Made by a program: the position numbers and the translations under genes. The notes beneath the pieces were generated by a model that saw nothing but the letters and a program-made list of their open reading frames with translations, made no database searches and was not told the DNA's origin. A stretch of 64,000 bases of DNA from Cristatella mucedo (Eukaryota > Bryozoa > Phylactolaemata > Cristatellidae): the NCBI GenBank assembly GCA_009760855.2, contig WPIO01000019.1:3793501-3857500 (forward strand), in the 5' to 3' direction. This document shows positions 11,631 to 47,324 of this stretch, in pieces (positions within the stretch are counted from its first letter, which is position 1; every line of letters starts with the position of its first letter).

Positions 11631-12136
11631 TAAAGGTCACTTTTGAACAGGACATGGATTGCCTACAGATGCCACAGGAGATATGCTAGCAGAGCCGAGT
11701 TTGAGCGTTAGCATTTTCAATTTCTGAAGCACACTTGGTTTGCCCATAACTAGTGAGTTGGTTTTATCTTCATTCAATTGAAGAAGTTCACTGCCATCCA
11801 AGTGTGGTGTCATAAATACATGCAGCAAGGAAATTGAGAGAATTCGACGTGCTCAAGGGCTGGAACAATCAAAGCTAAGGTACAACTGAGTGTCATCTGC
11901 ATAGAAATGAAAGCCTAGATTGTGCTTGGCGATCACATTGGCAAGAGGGAGAGCAGAAACTGTGAAAAGAAGCAGGTCAAGCCCAGAGCTCTGAGGTAAC
12001 CCCATTCCAATTCTTCAGTAGTTCTCCTGATGACCTCTGTCTGCTTACATCAATGCTCTGGAGTCTCCCACGAGATTTTATCTGAAACACTGCATTGCAG
12101 TGCCAGTGATGCCCAGGCGAGATGAGAGGCACTCGA

Positions 12137-12408
12137 GATGCCCAACACTGACAGTTTATTACCAACGCACGGAGCCGAAGAGCGCACGGCTCCACTCGGC
12201 CCCTACTCTCGCTCGACTGTCCTCCTCAACCCTGGCTGTCCCTTGGCCGACCCCGATGGTGAATCCACCATCTTTTCAGCAGCGAGTTATCTGCCTGTGT
12301 CAACGCCTCATTAGAAGCTGACCACAGCTGTGCACAGGCCCCTCTCGGGGATGCTCCCACTAGGGTCGAGGAAAGGAGCCGTACCAACCTGCATGCAAGC
12401 GAACTACA
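12137..12408 (-). mobile_element. Truncated LTR, second copy
   Basis: It matches the solo LTR at 7380-7686 across most of its length (shared: TTGGCCGACCCCGATGGTGA, TGTGTCAACGCCTCATTAGA) and ends ACTACA. Its other end, about 45 bases, and some adjacent LINE-B are missing, so a deletion followed insertion. Confidence 0.68.
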
Positions 12409-13500
12409 GAACTTACTAGATAGATTTGAAGTTTCGAAAGTAAGGTTCAACTGGTCTTCAACAATTCGTTAGAGTGTCTTTGATAGGATAGATGTCTTTG
12501 ATAGCTGGATGGAGACTGGGAGGAAGTTGCTCAAGTTCTCTTGGTCTAATGTGGCTTTTTTGAATAGTGGCCTGACTATAGCCTTTTTGAAAGGTGCTGG
12601 GAATGACCTGAAGCTAATGACATATTTATGATGTTAGTTATGCATGGAAGCAGCAGATCTATGCATCTTAGAAGCAGAACAGTGGCAATAGGTCCAAAGG
12701 ACGAGTTTTCTTCTTTGGTGGTTGGGATATGAACTTCAGGACGAGGTTACAAGTGACCACGTTGAATGTAGACATTGAGATGCTGCACGAAATTAAGGGA
12801 CATCATTCCCGGAGAGATGCTGCCATCTTAGGGATGGACTCCCTGATCTTGTCTATCTTGTTGACAAGGAAGCTAGAGAAGCGATCAGCTTGATCATCGC
12901 AGGGATCATTAGGTAAGTAGCTAACCTGGGAGCGGTTGTGGAGATGGTTGTTCGTCGATATCAGCATTTTTGGATTGTGCACCTGTGATTCAACAATGCT
13001 TTTATAGAAGCTAGACTTGGCCTTTGCTAAGATCGATTGGTATGATCTGCTTTTGAACTCAAGCCTACTTTTTGTAAATTTTGATAGCTTCCATGGAGCT
13101 TGAAGTCGAGCAAATTCATTTATCAGTCCATTTTCTGCTTTTTAAGGGCAGATTATAAAAAAGTAGAGCAAATTGATCGCAGTTTCTCTGTCTTCATACT
13201 AAAATACGACGGGTTCTTAATTTCACTTAATCTCTTTTGAATCATTATATTTCTTTAGCAATCAGTATTTTTAGGCGCTTCTCATTCGTTCAGGTTATTT
13301 AATTGGTGAATTATATCTATGCAATTAACGTATAATTCGGTAAGGGCAATCATATTACGACCTCCTTCTGAATCAATGACATGCACAGCATGCTGATAAT
13401 AAAGCTGCATTTACATGATCTAATCTTTTTATTCCCATCTGTGGAAGTAAGATTATTGCAGCAATTTGACTCAAATAAGATAATCAAATAGCATCATGAT

Positions 13501-13640
13501 CAAGCTGGTTTGGTCCTGCGGTTAAGGTGCTCGCCCCGAAAGGTCTGGCTGAGGTCGTGGGCTCAAGCCCCGTGGCATATGTGAAGCGCCCGAATAGAGA
13601 TTGAATTCTCTTGGGGGCAATACAAATAAATTATTTATTT
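13501..13640 (+). mobile_element. SINE-1 (tRNA head, LINE-B-like tail)
   Basis: CTGGTTTGGTCCTGCGGTTA (A-box region), GGTCGTGGGCTCAAGCCCC (B box), then GTGAAGCGCCCGAATAGAGA...TTCTCTTGGGGGC, the tail hairpin shared with LINE-B. Confidence 0.75.
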
Positions 13641-14079
13641 TGTTTTATCTGAGGAATTTGAGCAATGGAACAATTGGGATCGTATAAATTTGTCTTTACA
13701 CGAGTTATGAAAATATCTTTAATAAGAAAGATCATCATGAATAAACTGTATTAATCTACTTTTGGTGCACACACAAACCTGTTTAGGAATATTCCATTGA
13801 GCACAATTATGTGAGCTCACTTGACATTGGATAAGGCCCGTTCGTTATATTTAGCTCCCCTGAATGAATGTTAGGGTCACGGTATAGGCACGCCCTTGAT
13901 GACATGCTTAATGAGTTGGCACCTCGGACTAAGCGAAGTGTGCACCCTCGCCCAGATGTCTATGGTTTATCGCAGACATTAAAATAGCTAGATCTACTAC
14001 GCCGAATCTTGAGAAAGCATACAGAAGGTCAGGACTAACTGTCAGGCATACGAAGACTCCGGTAGATCACACCAATCGA

Positions 14080-14500
14080 TGCTAGCAAAGGCCATGTCTA
14101 GCTTCTGTAAAGATATTATTGAATCACAGGTACACAATCCAAAAATGTCTACCATCAACCATCTCCTTAACCGCTCACAGGTTAGCTCTTTACCTAATGA
14201 TCCTTGTGAGGATCTAACCGAGCGGTTCTCAACCTGTGGGTCGCGATCCCTTTGGGGGTCAAACGACCCTTTCACAGGGGTCCCCCAAGACCATCGGAAA
14301 ACACGCATTTTCACATTTTGCACACAATAATTTTATGTTTGGGGTCACCACAACATTAGAAATTGTATTAAAGGGTCGCGGCATTCGGAAGGTTGAGAAC
14401 CACTGATCTAACCGATCGCTTCTCTAGCTTCTTTGTCAAGAAGATTGACAAGATCCTTCATTCGTTAGCTCCAGCCAATCTGAACTACTCCTCCAGGCTA
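14080..14500 (+). mobile_element. LINE-B internal fragment split by a SPIN-like element
   Basis: Frames on either side (FCKDIIESQVHNPKMSTINH before, RFSSFFVKKIDKILHSL after) are parts of the LINE-B region upstream of the reverse transcriptase. They become continuous if 14220-14405 plus one target copy is removed. Confidence 0.65.
14220..14405. mobile_element. SPIN-like non-autonomous hAT transposon
   Basis: 186 bases. Inverted ends GAGCGGTTCTCAACCTGTGG and, from the other side, CAGTGGTTCTCAACCTTCCG. Flanked by perfect 8-bp duplications ATCTAACC at 14212-14219 and 14406-14413. Internal GGGTCGCGATCCCTTTGGGG, GACCATCGGAAAACAC and TTAAAGGGTCGCGGCATT match, from memory, the SPIN (Space Invaders) hAT family, with the middle of the usual element deleted. 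Confidence 0.88.
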
Positions 14501-14503
14501 GGC

Positions 14504-14650
14504 ATAATAATAATAATGCACTGATAAAGCGCCCTCAGAGAACTTAATCTCTCTCTAGTCGCTTTACATTTGCTGAAAGGGAAGTGCAATTGAATTGAGA
14601 GTAAAATCATGCTTGATAAACAAACAAAATGAATAACATGGTTAGGGGTG
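14504..14650 (-). mobile_element. LINE-B 3' tail inserted in LINE-B
   Basis: ATAATAATAATGCACTGATAA then hairpin and UTR, in opposite orientation to the fragments on both sides. Confidence 0.7.
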
Positions 14651-14870
14651 ATCGCGCCGCCCGCTTTCCTGACTCCAATTGCTCAGCTGTACAATCTCAA
14701 ATCCTTTGGAGATCGTGCCTTTAGTTCGTATGCTCCAAAAGCCTCGAACTCACTCCCGACTGAAGTCGCGACATCATCTGACTTGACGATATTTAGAAAG
14801 AAGCTTATAACACATCTGTCTATCGTGACATTTAGTGGGACCTTGTGATTTGTCCTTTGTGTTTGTATCC
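14651..14870 (+). mobile_element. LINE-B C-terminal coding and UTR fragment
   Basis: It encodes NLKSFGDRAFSSYAPKASNS followed by LPTEVATSSDLTIFRKKLIT, the LINE-B C terminus, then TGTGATTTGTCCTTTGTG of the UTR. Confidence 0.75.
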
Positions 14871-14874
14871 TAAA

Positions 14875-15779
14875 ACTATAAACGGCACTGCACGTGAAAT
14901 AAGGATCAGCTGGTAAAGAAATTTCCTTTTGATGTAGTGGCGATAGAGCTTTGACGGCTGTCAACACAGCTCGAAGTGGGCAATAAATGATTGCCCACTG
15001 CAGAACTTTAGCCCACCCGCTAGGTCTTAAAGTGGAAGCGCACGAGTTACAACCCAGGGCAAAAGCCAGAAGCAGAGATAAAGGTGAAGCTAAGAGCTAG
15101 TTATGCAGACGTTGAACGGCATCTTACTTATAAAAAGCTAGTATTTCATTTTTCTCCCTTAATATGCCGTGACGCATTACACATCCCTAGCACATACTTG
15201 CAAGTTAATCGTATTAACCGCGTTTTAGCGGCTGTAGCTCTCATCCAATAACATAATTGATAAATCTCGGGATTAAAATAAATTATAAGTTTAGGACTCG
15301 AAAAATAGGACTTAGTAAACCGAATTTCTTCGCAGAGAAATTCTCTATCGATTACGACCGATCCTCATCTACTCTACTTATTAAGAGTAGGCTCAAATCA
15401 CGAGATTCAAGGACAGACGCAACAGTGACTACTCGACTTGTAAAGTCATAAGAAATATAACTCTGCGACCACAACCTAGTTTTGGCTTAAATGTGGGTAC
15501 AGTACTTCGTAATTTACTAGCGGTCCAGCTTTTTTTTTGGGCCGGATTGCCAATATCTCACAACCTAAGTCCAAAAGTTTGAGTGAGTCCTAGTCCTAGT
15601 CTCTCTCTCTTTTTTATTTCTCCTCCTCTTCTGTCCTCCCCTCTCCGTATCGCTCACTCGTTGACATTTTTGCTCCCTTTCAACCTAAAGCTCCATCTAA
15701 CATTCTTTCTCCCTCAGTCGCTCTCTCCATCTCTTCATTAACCCGCCCCGCCCCCTCTCACAGGCCGGCTCGGACGTCC
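14875..15779. other. No recognisable gene
   Basis: Unassigned sequence with a pyrimidine-rich stretch at 15598-15740. Confidence 0.45.
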
Positions 15780-16690
15780 TGGCGGTGTCAACAGACCCCG
15801 ACGAGACGGAGCGCTCGTTCGTGCCTGGCGCCGCCATTTCCAAACTGCTGGAGTTGGCCAGGTTGGCTGAAGGCCGGGTTTGGGCGGTCCGGCCCGCTCA
15901 GGGCAGGGTCAGCCGTTGCCCGGCCACGGACAAGTTCGCGACCCACAGACCACGGGTCTCGGCCTGTCGTTCCGGGCCTGGTGATTCGTTCACCGTGCAC
16001 GCCTGGACGTGCTGCCGGTGGGAAGGCCGCAAGGAGCCGGTCATACCCCCGAACGGCCACCAGCTGCCGATTTTACCGCACTGACGCTGAGACCGTCTGC
16101 CACGTTCTAAGACACTGCTGGCAGATGCTGCAAGCAATAACGGCTCGCCGCAACCTGGTTCTGGGTCGCCTAATTGGGGCTCTTCCGGCCACCGCTATCC
16201 TGCCTCTCGGCAGGTTGCGCCTTCCCCCCATCCGGGGGTCCGGCTCTCAAGCCCGACCTGGTCATCGACAACGGCACCGACGCGGTCATAGACGAAGGAA
16301 AGTCGCTGCCGTTTAATGGCAGCGATGACGCTCCGGCGGTGGCGGCCTGGGAAAAGGTCGATAAGGAGGACATTGCCAGGTATTTCACGAGCGCTGGCTA
16401 CCGTACGGCAGTGGTGAGACCCTTCGTGGTCGGCGCCCTGGGCAGCCGGTGGCCAGATAACGAAGCCTACCTAGCGTACATCAGCATTGCGCGCTCGGAC
16501 CGAATGACATTGCGGCGGCTGTGCGTTTCGGAGTCATTTCTGGGTCGGAAGACGTCCTAGTTCCTAAACCAGGAGTAGCGAGTCGCGGGCAGCCCCGCGG
16601 CCCGGCAGGGCAGGGCTCCTCCGACTAATGTAATTTACTACATTCTAATAATTAAAAATAAATCTTTCATATACATAAATAAATAAAACT
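15780..16690 (+). pseudogene. R2-like non-LTR element, 3' end with endonuclease domain, frameshifted
   Basis: Three adjacent frames together give the C terminus of a restriction-like-endonuclease LINE. A zinc-knuckle-like CRFYRTDAETVCHVLRHC (one expected cysteine is tyrosine) is followed by LKPDLVIDNGTDAVIDEGKS with the KPD...D/E endonuclease pattern, LPFNG (usually PFE), and VVGALGSRWPDNEAYL...RRLCVSES near the stop at 16560. Frame changes lie near 16075 and 16215-16245. An AT-rich UTR with TAAATAAATAAAA ends near 16690. The family (R2, NeSL, R4 or Hero) cannot be decided. No 28S rDNA flank is seen. Confidence 0.72.
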
Positions 16691-16876
16691 GCACCGGTGA
16701 CCGAAGGATCCGTAGTGGGCGTGACCTGCCAATTGATTGGCCTATAACCCGAAAGAGAGCGACCGGAAAACAATCGGAATCGTATCGCTGGTCAACTAAC
16801 TACTCGTGGCTGGCGGTTACTTCCTGGACTTTCGGCCGGCTGCATCTTCGCTGACTGTGAAGACTGAAGATTAGAA

Positions 16877-40632
<23,756 letters not shown>

Positions 40633-41068
40633 TCGCCTCCATTTCCAGCTGGCGATTCCGACAGAAGCTGACGACATCGCTCGTGCAGGCTCAGACTGGA
40701 GACCGCCTGTGTGATGGAGGTCACGTGGGCTGTCACTTTCTTTCTGAATGCTAGTCCTGCTGTAAGCTGTCGTAATTTGCTTGACAGAGACCCTGTGGAC
40801 ATGCCTGAGCGCTGCGATGCAAGGTCTGTCTCTGTCAAGTGGAGTGATTGCAGCTTGGTAGAGCTGCCGTCCAGGCACAAGGCCTTGATTCCCTTCGGAC
40901 TTGTAACTGCTTCGGCCAGCACTACTTCATTGCATTCCTAGATCGGGCTCTCAACTTCTGATATCATGTGTAAGCCGTAGTAGTAGGTAGGCGGCACCTG
41001 CACTTGTGCTTCCCTTCTTACCCACCTGTGTAGTTCGTGCTCGGTTCACTGGCATTGGGCAGTAAGAA

Positions 41069-41079
41069 AATAAAATAAA
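41069..41079 (+). terminator. Candidate polyadenylation signals of the shootin-like gene
   Basis: Two overlapping AATAAA hexamers lie about 440 bases after the stop codon with no better site in between. They would give a 3' UTR of roughly 450 bases. Confidence 0.5.
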
Positions 41080-41162
41080 CGTGAAGGTTAACGTTCTGCT
41101 GCAATGGCTGCAATGTATTCCTTCGTCTGTCATGAGCAGCTGCCTTCGTGGCACGTTCCTCT

Positions 41163-41255
41163 TCACACTCCTTCATCGCTTCACACTCCTTCATCGCTTC
41201 ACACTCCTTCATCGCTTCACACTCCTTCATCGCTTCACACTCCTTCATCGCTTCA
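41163..41255. repeat. 18-bp minisatellite, five units
   Basis: Five nearly perfect copies of CTTCACACTCCTTCATCG, 90 bases after the polyadenylation signals of the shootin-like gene. Confidence 0.9.
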
Positions 41256-41362
41256 CCAAACTCGCTCATCGGTGCCAGCGTTTTGTCCGCTTGCTGCTAA
41301 AAGGAAAGAGCTTGTTAAACTTTTTAAAGTCTTCCAGCCGTACTCACGCCAGTCTGTGTGCG

Positions 41363-41882
<520 letters not shown>

Positions 41883-41889
41883 CGTGCGT

Positions 41890-42750
41890 GTGTGTGGTGC
41901 TGCTGCTGCTGCCGCCTTGCTTCGGTGCCCTTTCTTGGCCGTCGGGAAATTTTTCATTTTTTCTTTGGCATGCCAGAAGTTGGCCGAGTTAGGAAGAGGA
42001 AGAGGATCGAGGCAGGAAGTGTAGGACAAAGGATGAAAGGAAGAGTAGGACGGTGAGATTGCCAGTCGAGCTCCACCGGACTCGAGTCCGACACTCTGTT
42101 CGACTTCCGGGGCAGCCAGGCGCCGGCTTAACGTTCGGCGAAGACGTTCGTCCTGACTATAATGGAGGTCAGCAAATAAGGTTATGTAAAGGATTGAGAC
42201 CTCCTCACCTTCTCATTCTCTTTAGGATGGCTTCACGTGTAAACCTGATTTCAAGTCAGCACGGGTACACCGAGGCATTAATGACAAAAAGATCAGAACC
42301 ATAAACTTTGTAGCAGCTGCCGGCAGCTTTGCTAGCTGTGCCGTCTGTTTGATCGGCAAGCCGTGCTGCCATCGGCTGCTTTAGCGGAGAGAAGATTCGG
42401 GAAATATTCGGCAATGCTACTAGCCACCGATGTTGTCGCTAGGCAAAACTGCAAAATCAACCAGCGTGGACTCGCCAGTATTTCCTGTGTGATTCTCAAA
42501 GTACAACTGGCTTTTATTACAGATGTACCGTTTATATGATCTGAACTTTGACTAAAGCACATCCAGTCCCCAATTATTGTATTTCAGAAACGGCCAAAAT
42601 CCCTTTGCCACTCATAATTTGGCCGGGTTAGCACACCAACGTTTCACTGCCCATACCTTCAATTAAGGCCTCCTGGGCTGGACCAATAAAAGATGTCCTA
42701 CATAGCCTCTATTGTAGGTATCGACGTTTGGCTTTGCTACCTCATCAGGT
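41890..42750. other. No recognisable gene
   Basis: Moderate GC, short frames, nothing recognised. Confidence 0.45.
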
Positions 42751-42754
42751 TCCA

Positions 42755-43320
42755 AGATAATAATAATAATAATGTGCTTGATAAAGCGCCCTCAGAGAAC
42801 TCAATCTCTTTCTAGGCACTTTACGTTTGCCGCAAAGGGAAACGCAATTGAATGGTGAGTAATATCATGCTTGATAAACAACATGAATGACATGATTAGG
42901 GGTGACATGCACAGGGTCAGCATGCGAATGTGGTTAGTGGCAGCATGCACGGTGTCAGCACGCATAAGCACGTGAAGGACGAATCACAGGGACCCAGTAA
43001 ATGCTGTCATAAATAGGTGTGTTTTTAAGTTCTTTTTAAATGTAGTCAAGTCAGGGGATGTCGTGATGCAAGTCGATAGCGAGTTCCAGGCTTTGGGAGC
43101 ATACGAACTAAATGCATGGTCTCCAAAGGATTTGAGGTTTGTATGAGGTATTGGTAAACTGTTAGATTCCGAAAAGCAGGTGGTACGATGCTTGGCCTGG
43201 TGGGGGAGTAGATCTGATAGGTAGGCCCGAGCCAAAGAATGGAGGGACCTAAAAGTCAGCGACAACACCTTGAAGTCGATTCGTTGCTTGACTGGGGGAG
43301 CCAGTGCATGTTGGCGAGAA
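42755..43320 (-). mobile_element. LINE-B 3' fragment with open C-terminal frame
   Basis: ATT tail, hairpin, UTR, then a 94-codon open frame ending in PKAWNSLSTCITTSPDLTTF and FTGSL. It is a well preserved 3' end, 5'-truncated. Confidence 0.8.
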
Positions 43321-43324
43321 GTAA

Positions 43325-44454
43325 ATTACTACCGAAGATTTTCACTCCTTCTTTGCAGCTGTCCTTGTCGGGTATTGTCTTAGTCTTTATCACCGACGGC
43401 TCTCGAAGTATTGTGCTGTGCATCGACGTGTCTCCTGAACGGACGATCTGGCTTTCCTGAAAAATTTAGTTTCCCAGCCCTCGGCTGGAGACAGCCACGC
43501 ATCCTTTACATTCAATTCCTATGCCTGAAACATTCTCACAACATTCTAACATGAATGGTGAGCACAATACGAGGAGGAGGACGCTCCTACCTGTCATCCA
43601 GTCTTTTCTGCATACCACTCAAGACAGTCGTGGGAAAACGTGTGCAACATCCGGCAGATTTCACGGTAATCGAACACCCACCGCAATACTTTCGAAGCAC
43701 ATACAGCGAATAATCCAAGTTAATGCGAATCTGAGCAGAAAGTAAAATTCATTTGCTTTTATGATACGACGACTCGGCAACCGTAACACGGTCCTAAACA
43801 TAAGAAAATTGCTGTAATGCAGGGACATGAAGATCGCGGAATTCCATAAACTAAGTTGAAATATCGACGATAACCGCCGATGATGTCAAGCATACATTGC
43901 GACAGCCTAACGAAGATGCTTCCGAAAGTCGGAAAATGCCATGATTAGTCGTCCAAGCGAAGGCAGCGTGAAATGAACGAGCATTCTACTCCGCCTCGGT
44001 AATGCATTGATTGGCACGTGGTATTAACAGGTAGCAATGTCATCGCAGTGAACATTGCCAAACTATGGTTCCTCATCAATCAGTTTACAAGTGCTCTCAA
44101 CCGTACCCTGTCTTGCAGACCCCCATCAGGAGCTCGATCGCAGATTATTCAGACAGATTACTATCATGAGACCAGTAGTTCATCACATTCGTAGTGTGTG
44201 CAGTGGCAGACTCGAAGCAAATTACGACGGCCACAGGCTCCACAGTGGCAGTAACTGGCACAGGAAGAACGATCAATTACTTTGCAGTATCTTTATTCAA
44301 GCCTCTGATACCAAACACGTGTACATCACCCGAAAACAGTTCCGGGCTCTCAAGCAAAATCATAATTTTGTCTTCCCAAGCCCTACATCTGTTATTCCGA
44401 TTTCACCACTCGGATCGTCAATCACGATCTGTACCTGTCCTCAATTAGTCACTT
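43325..44454. other. No recognisable gene
   Basis: Short frames on both strands. Nothing assignable. Confidence 0.45.
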
Positions 44455-44459
44455 ATGGC

Positions 44460-44719
44460 TGTTGTATGACAGTGGCTCCGACAGCGGCTGTTTTTAGCGA
44501 GTCTCACGGAGACACAGCGCGGACGTGGGAGGTGAACGAGACTCGATCTTTATTTCTCTCAGAGGGTACATATACGAGCTGGCTGACTCACCACAGATAG
44601 GGGAGTGCATCTGTGGTGGGCCACATGCTTAGGCTGCTGCAGCTGCACCGAGTCAATTGCCCAACCACCTGCTGCAGATGGGGCATACATCAGTGGCCGA
44701 TGCTGCTGCTCTAATTACA
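44460..44719 (-). mobile_element. Possible solo LTR
   Basis: 260 bases starting TGTTGTA and ending ATTACA, with flanks ATGGC and ATAGC (4 of 5 alike) and an AATAAA on the minus strand. It has no second copy in the window, so the call is tentative. Confidence 0.35.
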
Positions 44720-44959
44720 ATAGCAAAAGCAGCAGGCTCACACAACATAGCCTTTGACATATATTGAACATAGCAGGTTCGTATCTGCTACCTTTCTTAG
44801 AACACTAAAACTCCTGCTCTCAATAAGAGATCTATTTGTATAGATATCAAGAGGGAACCTTAAAGTATGGATTACCCCTGAGAGATATGCTGTCCTTTCC
44901 CTTTCACCCCTCATACTCTTCCTCTTACCAATGTAATTTACCAAACACAGCTTATTCGT

Positions 44960-45375
44960 TTGCTCGTATGCCTATGATGCACAGCTGCACCTGTTCTTTG
45001 ATTCTTTCCTGCATGTCGAACGCCTCTCAGCTCCCTTGCAGCATATAAGGCTGACATTCGCACTTAGAGGGCGCAAAATCCTCAGGTTGGATGACAACAA
45101 AACCAACTTTTTGTCATTCGCAAACCCGTGCTGCTCAGAAATTGAATATCTTAACCCTCACAATTAGCGCAGCTAGCACAACCCATGTAGCTTCTGCATC
45201 CAATCTGAGCATGTTGCTGCTCCAAAATGACCATTCACTAAATGACCATGTCAGCTGTACAGTCAAGTCTCCATAATCATAATTTTAGCTCCTTAATGCT
45301 CAACAAACTTGGGCTCACTGAGATAAGAATATCCCTGCTAAGCTGCTCCGTGCATCTGTGGCATTCCACCGCGGA
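44960..45375 (+). mobile_element. LINE-B reverse transcriptase debris
   Basis: Traces of YADDTQL (YAYDAQLHLFFDS in frame), DDNKTNFLS and CSTVKS-like stretches line up with LINE-B at 47330-47630. Confidence 0.5.
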
Positions 45376-45379
45376 ACTC

Positions 45380-47320
45380 AAAGAAAGCGTGATCGTTAAC
45401 AAAATCAGCAGCAGCAAGGGACTAATAAAGGACTCCAGGAACATCGAACCTTCAAAGTTCAAGTAATGCGCTATTTTGTCAACAAAGTTTTGGAAGACTA
45501 GAGGTTTTTCATCGAAAGCAGAATGAGGTAATGAGGTCCGTAGCTGCGGCTAAATGAACATTGAGACCAGCGTTGTCCATCTAAATCCTGCTGCTACTGC
45601 TGCCTCTGCATCTGCTGCTGCTTCTGCTATAGAGGAATTCCGTGACAACGAATTCAAACATCGTTGTCACAAAGGAGCTATTCGTCGAGAACAGCAGAAT
45701 GATTCACAGCAGCAGTTCTCTCGACTCTTGCCGGAGCTGCCACAGCTTCAGCTCTTTTCCATGCAGCTGTCACAGCTTCCGCTTTATTCACTCTCCTCAG
45801 CCATTCGCTTCAATCGGGAGCTCAGGTCGATCACGTGGCTGAAAACGACCATACTGCATCGAAATATATATTGCGGATCCTTAATCATCACCGAACGCAT
45901 TGCGTGCATCAAGTTTAAGGTGATAAAGTAAACTAGCTTATGTAGAATATTTTGAAATTTTTCTTCGTGTTTTCCTCCAGACAAGATAGAGCTAAATTAA
46001 GAAAGAACTGCAACAGTGCCCGATAGTAGGGTCAGCTCGCCGGCTAGGTCAGAGGACACTAGGGCCAGGCCCAACTTCCAAATCAAAGATGGTTTTCATG
46101 ATTTCTTTCCGAGTGTGGGCCAGACAGCACATGAAAGACTACTTGCGTGGGATGAAGAAACTGATGGGAAGAACTTCAACAGACTGCAAAGCTCTCTGGT
46201 GGGGACTCGAAATAAGAACTTCCTGTACGACCTATTGTATCCCTGTAAAATGTACCGAGAACATTCTTAGTAGGTTTAGTCAATAACTATTGTTATTACT
46301 TTATCCAAAGCCATGCTTAAATACTACATCTACATTACATATAAAGTCTAGTAAACTGGGTGCACTTTGATTTAAGAATATCCTCTCACGGCTTGTTAAA
46401 CTGCAAGGACAGTGAAGTAGTTGTTTGCCGCCATCACAGATCTGGCATCTTGCTACTACGGCCACTTTCGAGGTCAAGGTTTAGCCCCCTACAAATTTCT
46501 ATCTATGGGCCTGCTTATTTAATTAATTTGTTAGTTTGCTAGTGAACTCAGCCTCTTTAGAAGCTTTCTCCGTTTGAACAGGCAGAGATCGTGGTCTGGC
46601 TTTGGCGACGATGGCCTGAGTAGGGGTACTGAAGTGCATGCAACTTAGCTGACGTGCATGCAACTTAGCTACTGAACGCACAACAGAGTTATCCCGTTTG
46701 GCCCGTTGCTGGCGAAAAGGAGTAGACAGACTTCTTCGGACCGCGAAGGTAAGATTGGCGAGGAAATGAAATGAAAAGGATTCTTCCGCGCATCATCAGT
46801 CAGAGGACTCTCGGAAGGGAGTAAAATATTGACAGCAAAGGTCAAGCAACGTGTACGTAAGGGGACCGGAAAAAAGCGCCCCAAGGTCGCAAGGGAAACC
46901 GAATGACCCGCCGGCTGCAATTGATAATTGAGGAGGTCAAGAAAAATAAACCCTAAACCTTGCCAAGACATGAACTATGTCAATCAGCGACAGCAATATG
47001 TCAATCGCCGCGTCTCTCTTTTTTAGTCACACTTTGACGGCATGCTGCTGACCTTGCAGTATGCCTAGTCTAGTAGGACATATATTAACTACAATTGGTC
47101 CTTCGAAGGCGCCCCTGAGAGAACCAAATTTCCCGAGGGAGGTTTGGTTCTCTCAGGAACCTGTGTGCTTTACTATTTCTGAGGAGAAAGCAGTAACGAA
47201 GAGTCAGTCACACGAAAGGTGTCATGCTTGGAAAAAGCATACAAGAAGCACACAAGTATCATTCTTGAACAAGCATGCATGCAAAAGCGAGCAAGTAGAA
47301 CCCTCGGGTCGTGAACTAGT
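45380..47320. other. No recognisable gene
   Basis: It contains a 125-codon open frame at 45554-45931 (alanine- and glutamine-rich, unrecognised) and an 84-codon frame at 46016-46270. Neither shows a family signature or flanking splice pattern that I trust. Confidence 0.4.
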
Positions 47321-47324
47321 GTAC

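Larger units (their letters stand above)
10566..13180 (-). mobile_element. LINE-B copy with nested insertions
   Basis: From the ATT-type tail (10578-10625) through UTR, C-terminal coding and reverse transcriptase debris (SRGRLQSIDVS, LNEDKTNSLVMGKPS) to upstream sequence near 13100. It is interrupted by a SINE-2 (11461-11630) and a truncated LTR (12137-12408). Frameshifts and stops are everywhere. Confidence 0.7.

Noticed and set aside
45554-45931. 125-codon alanine- and glutamine-rich frame
   Set aside because: Composition comes from GCT/GCA-rich DNA, with no recognised domain and no supporting exon structure.
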